Assembly (NCBI GenBank): GCA_038215275.1
Contig: JBBQRA010000001.1
Span: 1-64,000 of the forward strand
Reading direction: 5' to 3'
DNA: 64,000 nucleotides
Origin: Ga0077553 sp038215275
GTDB lineage: Bacteria; Acidobacteriota; Terriglobia; Bryobacterales; Bryobacteraceae
This document shows positions 60,761 to 64,000 of this stretch, one piece after another. The notes beneath the pieces were generated by a model, which searched no databases, had not been told where the DNA came from, and saw only the letters and a program-made list of their open reading frames with translations. The position numbers were made by a program, and so were the translations under genes. Each line of letters begins with the position of its first letter. Position 1 is the first letter of the stretch.

Positions 60761-61092
60761 GCGTCATCGCCGCGGAGCCAATCGGCGCGAATGGGGGCGA
60801 ACAGATCGAAGACCCACGAGTCTTCGAGGGCAATCACGCGATGGACGACGTTCGAAGGGATTTGCATCACCTCTCCGGCTTCAATCGTCAGGTCCTCGTC
60901 CGCGGTGATGAACTGCAGCTTCCCGGCCATCAGAATTGTCACCTGCTCATTCTCGTGATGGTGATCCGGCACTACGGCACCCTGCTTCAGCTCGAGGCGG
61001 GCGATGGTGATCCGGTCAGTGTGAATTGCCTGACGGGCCAAGGCCGCGCTGAGCTGTTCGAGGGGGATGGACTTCCATTGATGAAGCTTCAT
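60742..61092 (-). CDS. Single-domain cupin protein
   Basis: 116 residues from ATG at 61092. The cupin motif 1 is in GAVVPDHHHENEQVTILMAGKLQF (H-x-H and Glu), and motif 2 is IPSNVVHRVIALEDSWVFDLF (Pro, Asn and His). Two His of HHH, Glu and the later His would bind a metal. Small cupins of this type often remodel sugars or act as dioxygenases; no substrate can be read. It is divergent from the rfb genes with a 59-bp gap, which may carry both promoters. Confidence 0.88.
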   Translation of the reverse strand: MKLHQWKSIPLEQLSAALARQAIHTDRITIARLELKQGAVVPDHHHENEQVTILMAGKLQFITADEDLTIEAGEVMQIPSNVVHRVIALEDSWVFDLFAPIRADWLRGDDAYLRRG

Positions 61093-61151
61093 GGGTTTGA
61101 TCGTGTATTCTAACAAGAGTTCTAAATCGCTTGTATTGAAAGGGTTTTTCG

Positions 61152-61886
61152 ATGAAAGGTGTTGTATTGGCCGGAGGCACGGGAAGCCGGCTTTTTCCGC
61201 TAACGAAGATTACGAATAAGCATCTGCTGCCGATCTACGACAAGCCGATGATTTATTACCCCATCCAGACGCTGGTGGACGCGGGGATCAAAGACATCCT
61301 CATCGTCACCGGAGGCCGGAACGCGGGCGACTTCCTCCGCCTGCTTGCTAACGGCAAGGAGTTCGGATTGACGCATCTGGACTTCACCTACCAGGAGGGC
61401 GAAGGCGGCATTGCCGAGGCGCTTTCCCTGGCTGAACACTTCGCCGACGGCGAACGCATTTGCGTCGTCCTGGGCGACAACATTATCGAGGGGTCCATCC
61501 GCGAAGCGGTGGAGGCATTCCGCGCGGAGCCCAGCGGGGCCAGGATTCTGTTGAAAGAGGTGGAGGACGCCGAGCGGTTCGGCGTGGCCGAGATTGTCGG
61601 TGACAAGATCATCGGCATTGAAGAAAAACCGAAGAACCCGAAGTCAAATCTCGCCGTGACCGGTTTCTATCTCTACGACGAGCATGTGTTTGAGAAGGTG
61701 AAGGGATTGAAGCGGTCCGAGCGCGGCGAATTAGAGATCACCGACGTGAACAACTCCTACATCGCCGACGGGTCGATGACGTTCTCATATCTGGATGGTT
61801 GGTGGACCGACGCCGGTACCTTCGAAAGCCTCCTTCGCGCTAACAATCTCGTCGCCGAAACCGTGGAAAAGAGGAATAGCGATTGA
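61152..61886 (+). CDS. rfbA: Glucose-1-phosphate thymidylyltransferase-like protein
   Basis: 244 residues, shorter than RmlA of E. coli (about 290), as in the short-form nucleotidyltransferases. The nucleotide-binding signature is GVVLAGGTGSRLFPLTKITNKHLLPIYDKPMIYYPI at the start; VVLGDNIIEG carries a metal-binding Asp, and GIEEKPKNPKSNLAVTGFYLYD follows. It makes dTDP-glucose from dTTP and glucose 1-phosphate, the first step to dTDP-rhamnose. AAAGGG lies 8 bases upstream. It overlaps rfbC by 4 bp. Confidence 0.93.
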   Translation: MKGVVLAGGTGSRLFPLTKITNKHLLPIYDKPMIYYPIQTLVDAGIKDILIVTGGRNAGDFLRLLANGKEFGLTHLDFTYQEGEGGIAEALSLAEHFADGERICVVLGDNIIEGSIREAVEAFRAEPSGARILLKEVEDAERFGVAEIVGDKIIGIEEKPKNPKSNLAVTGFYLYDEHVFEKVKGLKRSERGELEITDVNNSYIADGSMTFSYLDGWWTDAGTFESLLRANNLVAETVEKRNSD

Positions 61887-62395
61887 ACGAGAAAGGAATT
61901 GGCAAGGTTATCCTAAGCCCGGAAAGTGAACATCTGATTCCAGGGGTGAAAGTGGTGAAGGTACCGCTATGGCCGGACGACCGGGGATACTTCCTGGAGG
62001 TCGCCCGTTTGGGTCAAGGCTTGGTGGCTGAGTTTCCACCCGAGTCGACCCAAGTGTCGACGGCCCTCAGCTACCCTGGCACGATCAAAGCCTTTCACAT
62101 CCACCAGAAGCAGACCGACTGCTGGCTGGCCGTCGCGGGAATGTTTCAGGTGGCGTTGGCGGACTTGCGCGAAGGCTCAGCCACTTATGGACTCCGCAAC
62201 ACGCTATACATCGGGACGCTGCGGCCGTGGCAACTTCTCATTCCGCCGGGCGTGGCGCATGGCTACAAGGTGATCGGCGGGGAGCCTGGCGTGCTTGTCT
62301 ATCTGACCAACCGGATCTATGATCCGTCCGACGAGGGGCGGATTGCTTACAACGACGCGTCGATCGCTTACGACTGGGAGTTACAATACAAGTGA
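61883..62395 (+). CDS. rfbC: dTDP-4-dehydrorhamnose 3,5-epimerase-like protein
   Basis: 170 residues, starting at TTG inside the TTGA overlap with rfbA. The RmlC jelly-roll is recognisable: VPLWPDDRGYFLEVARLG, then TIKAFHIHQKQTDCW, where His lies at the catalytic position, the LADLREGSATYGLRN stretch and PPGVAHGYKV. It is slightly shorter and more divergent than enteric RmlC, and its HIHQ replaces the common LHYQ. It may epimerise dTDP-4-keto-6-deoxyglucose or a related sugar. It overlaps rfbB by 4 bp (GTGA). Confidence 0.87.
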   Translation: MNEKGIGKVILSPESEHLIPGVKVVKVPLWPDDRGYFLEVARLGQGLVAEFPPESTQVSTALSYPGTIKAFHIHQKQTDCWLAVAGMFQVALADLREGSATYGLRNTLYIGTLRPWQLLIPPGVAHGYKVIGGEPGVLVYLTNRIYDPSDEGRIAYNDASIAYDWELQYK

Positions 62396-63402
62396 AGCTA
62401 ATCGTCACTGGTGGCGCCGGGTTTATCGGCTCCGCCTTCGTTCGCCTGCTGCTGGCGGGTCAGGAATCGTTGAGCGTCATCGTTCTCGATAAGCTCACCT
62501 ACGCGGGCAACCCGGACAATCTCGCCCCCGTCGCGGGGGATTCAAGATACCGGTTCGTCCAGGGCGATATCGCCGATTCGGTGGCGGTGAATGAACTGGT
62601 GGACGAGACGCAACCGGACGCAATTGTGCATTTTGCGGCCGAAAGCCACGTGGACCGGAGTATTTTGTCGCCGGAACCGGTGGTGCGAACGAATCTGATC
62701 GGCACGTTCACGCTACTTGAAGCAGCGCGGAAATATGGAGTGAACCGGTTTCTGCATGTGTCGACGGACGAAGTCTACGGGTCGATCCCAGAGCCCCACG
62801 AGGCTGACGAAAACTATCCGCTGATTACCAGCAGCCCGTATTCGGCCTCAAAAGCCGGTTCAGACCTGCTGGCGCTTTCGTATTACACGACCTATAAGAT
62901 GGCCGTGTCCGTAACGCGCGCCTCCAATAATTACGGGCCGTACCAGTTCCCGGAAAAATTGATTCCGTTGATGATCGCCAACGCCCTTGAATGCAAGCAA
63001 CTGCCGGTGTACGGCGACGGGCAGCAGGTTCGCGACTGGCTCTATGTCGATGATCATTGCCGGGCAATCCGCTCCGTGCTCGACCGGGGCCGGCCGGGCG
63101 AGATTTATAACATTGGCGGCAGCCGCTCGCTCCCGAATTTGGAAGTGGTGGAGCGAATCATCGCCGCCACCGGCCGCGACCGCTCGCTGATCAAATACGT
63201 CACTGATCGCCCTGGCCACGACCGGCGTTACGCCCTCACCAGCGACAAGATCACTCGCGAAACGGGCTGGGCGCCGGAAGTGGAGTTTGAAGCAGGCTTG
63301 GCGGCCACCATCGATTGGTACCGGCAGAACACAGAGTGGATCGAACGCGTCCGCTCGGGTGCGTATCGCGAGTACTACGACCAGAACTACGCGAACCGCT
63401 AA
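62392..63402 (+). CDS. rfbB: dTDP-glucose 4,6-dehydratase
   Basis: 336 residues from GTG at 62392. Extended short-chain dehydrogenase fold: NAD motif VTGGAGFIGSAFVRLLL (about 5-21), DAIVHFAAESHVDRSI, the catalytic region VSTDEVYGS with Asp and Glu, and YSASKAGSDLLALSYY with the Tyr-x3-Lys pair, then RASNNYGPYQFPEKLIPL. It converts dTDP-glucose to dTDP-4-keto-6-deoxyglucose. The rfbD reductase needed for rhamnose is not in this window. The stop overlaps the opposing gene by CTAA. Confidence 0.97.
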   Translation: MKLIVTGGAGFIGSAFVRLLLAGQESLSVIVLDKLTYAGNPDNLAPVAGDSRYRFVQGDIADSVAVNELVDETQPDAIVHFAAESHVDRSILSPEPVVRTNLIGTFTLLEAARKYGVNRFLHVSTDEVYGSIPEPHEADENYPLITSSPYSASKAGSDLLALSYYTTYKMAVSVTRASNNYGPYQFPEKLIPLMIANALECKQLPVYGDGQQVRDWLYVDDHCRAIRSVLDRGRPGEIYNIGGSRSLPNLEVVERIIAATGRDRSLIKYVTDRPGHDRRYALTSDKITRETGWAPEVEFEAGLAATIDWYRQNTEWIERVRSGAYREYYDQNYANR

Positions 63403-63707
63403 CGCCGGGCGAGGCGGGGAGCGGCGGGCGGCAACGGCTTCAAGTAGACGCCGGTAGCCTTTCCGTTCCCATCGAGCAGACAGACGAACTCGCGTTCTTC
63501 GGTCCCTCCCTTGCTTGACGAAACGAACCCACGGCCCCAAATGACCTTGGCTGCCTTCGGATCGGCCGGACGCGATTCTTCGAACAACTTTTGACGGGCC
63601 GGGATGCGGAAGGTAACCCCTGTCGGCAGCTGCGCCTGATAATGCTGTTGGCAGGCCTCATTGGCCCACAGCGTGGTGGCCGCCAAACTGAGAAAGTAGA
63701 GCTTCAT
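63399..63707 (-). CDS. Small secreted hypothetical protein
   Basis: 102 residues from ATG at 63707. A signal peptide (KLYFLSLAATTLWANEA) is followed by ACQQHYQAQLPTGVTF, a charged middle part and VCLLDGNGKATGVYLKP, with two cysteines that might pair. No family was recognised. It overlaps the end of the P5C dehydrogenase gene by 4 bp and so follows it in the same transcript. Confidence 0.65.
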   Translation of the reverse strand: MKLYFLSLAATTLWANEACQQHYQAQLPTGVTFRIPARQKLFEESRPADPKAAKVIWGRGFVSSSKGGTEEREFVCLLDGNGKATGVYLKPLPPAAPRLARR

Positions 63708-64000
63708 GGCAGCTTGGTCGCGATCGACTTTGCTTGCAGGAATTGCAGGAGATAGTCCGGACCGCCGGCTTTGGAATTGGTGCCGGAAAGATTGAATCCG
63801 CCGAACGGATGGACGCCGACCATCGCGCCAGTACACTTGCGGTTCAGATACAAATTGCCGACATGGAATTCGCGCCGAGCCTGTTCCAGATGAGCCGGCA
63901 TGTTTGAATAGACCGCGCCGGTGAGGCCGTAGTCGCTGTCGTTCGCCAGAGCCAGAGCGTGGTCAAAGTTATCCGCCTTCGTCACCGCGAGCACCGGCCC
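63704..64000 (-). CDS. 1-pyrroline-5-carboxylate dehydrogenase, C-terminal part
   Basis: Only the last 98 residues are in the window; the gene continues beyond position 64000. The segment reads GPVLAVTKADNFDHALALANDSDYGLTGAVYSN, then VGNLYLNRKCTGAMVGVHPFGGFNLSGTNSKAGGPDYLLQF, which is the highly conserved end of the aldehyde dehydrogenase fold in P5C dehydrogenases (RocA/PruA, L-glutamate gamma-semialdehyde dehydrogenase). It oxidises P5C to glutamate in proline breakdown. Whether a proline dehydrogenase domain is fused cannot be seen. Confidence 0.92.
   Translation of the reverse strand, partial: GPVLAVTKADNFDHALALANDSDYGLTGAVYSNMPAHLEQARREFHVGNLYLNRKCTGAMVGVHPFGGFNLSGTNSKAGGPDYLLQFLQAKSIATKLP

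Overview
The window (about 63% G+C by eye, very compact, no rRNA, tRNA, CRISPR or insertion sequence seen) looks like the chromosome of a Gram-negative acidobacterium, most likely of the Solibacter/Bryobacter group. Reasons: a PSD1/DUF1549/DUF1553 cytochrome-type protein next to a DUF1501 protein, two VWFA proteins of the acidobacterial type, an acidobacterial-type duplicated orphan permease, an ABC permease fused to an M1 peptidase, and a complete Tol-Pal system with lpxA and lpxD (an outer membrane with lipid A). This is inference from family content, not from a phylogenetic marker.

Layout. 1-3748: DUF1501 (cut by the window edge) and the PSD1 protein, minus strand. 3867-5907: tadA, then a divergent pair of putative regulators (a zinc-ribbon/HTH protein and an XRE-S24 protein lacking the S24 dyad) around an AT-rich control region. 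5890-8760: rpiB-glyA-glycosyltransferase, minus. 8808-11607: proS and a class V aminotransferase-like gene. 11602-19077: a long minus-strand run tolQ-tolR-tolA-tolB-pal-cpoB, a CBM9-like secreted protein, a DeoC-like protein with altered active site and an amidohydrolase. 19139-19454: internally deleted amidohydrolase pseudogene. 19495-21679: gatB and a small histidine kinase-like protein. 21676-24344: FAD oxidoreductase and lpxD, minus. 24370-30623: lpxA with a TolC/RND/adaptor tripartite efflux set. 30868-34021: a secreted beta-helix protein, a gene broken by a perfect 52-bp tandem duplication, and decayed sequence. 34022-37101: VOC protein, alpha/beta hydrolase, AAC(3)-like acetyltransferase, ArsR/AHSA1 pair and a DUF1801 scrap. 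37102-38487: methyltransferase. 45673-38484: six-gene minus-strand run starting with an NtrC/NtrY-type two-component system and continuing through a PfkB kinase, a GT39-like membrane protein, a DapF-like protein and a UDP-sugar dehydrogenase. 47995-45768: ECF sigma, zinc-finger/HEAT anti-sigma and two secreted proteins. 48043-48986: pseudogene. 49020-53233: SIS protein, two VWFA proteins and an ABC ATPase. 53227-59843: ABC-M1 fusion, orphan permease and SirB1-like protein. 59870-64000: FG-GAP protein, cupin, rfbA-rfbC-rfbB, a small secreted protein and the C-terminal end of a P5C dehydrogenase.

Themes. Much of the window serves the cell envelope (Tol-Pal, lipid A, nucleotide sugars, efflux, secreted repeat proteins). 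Genes are packed tightly: all ten convergent pairs abut or overlap at their stop codons, six of them through one shared 4-base YTAR tetranucleotide. Several genes show decay or altered catalytic residues: DeoC-like without its Schiff-base lysine, DapF-like with the second cysteine changed to serine, an S24 domain without Ser/Lys, and at least three clear pseudogenes.
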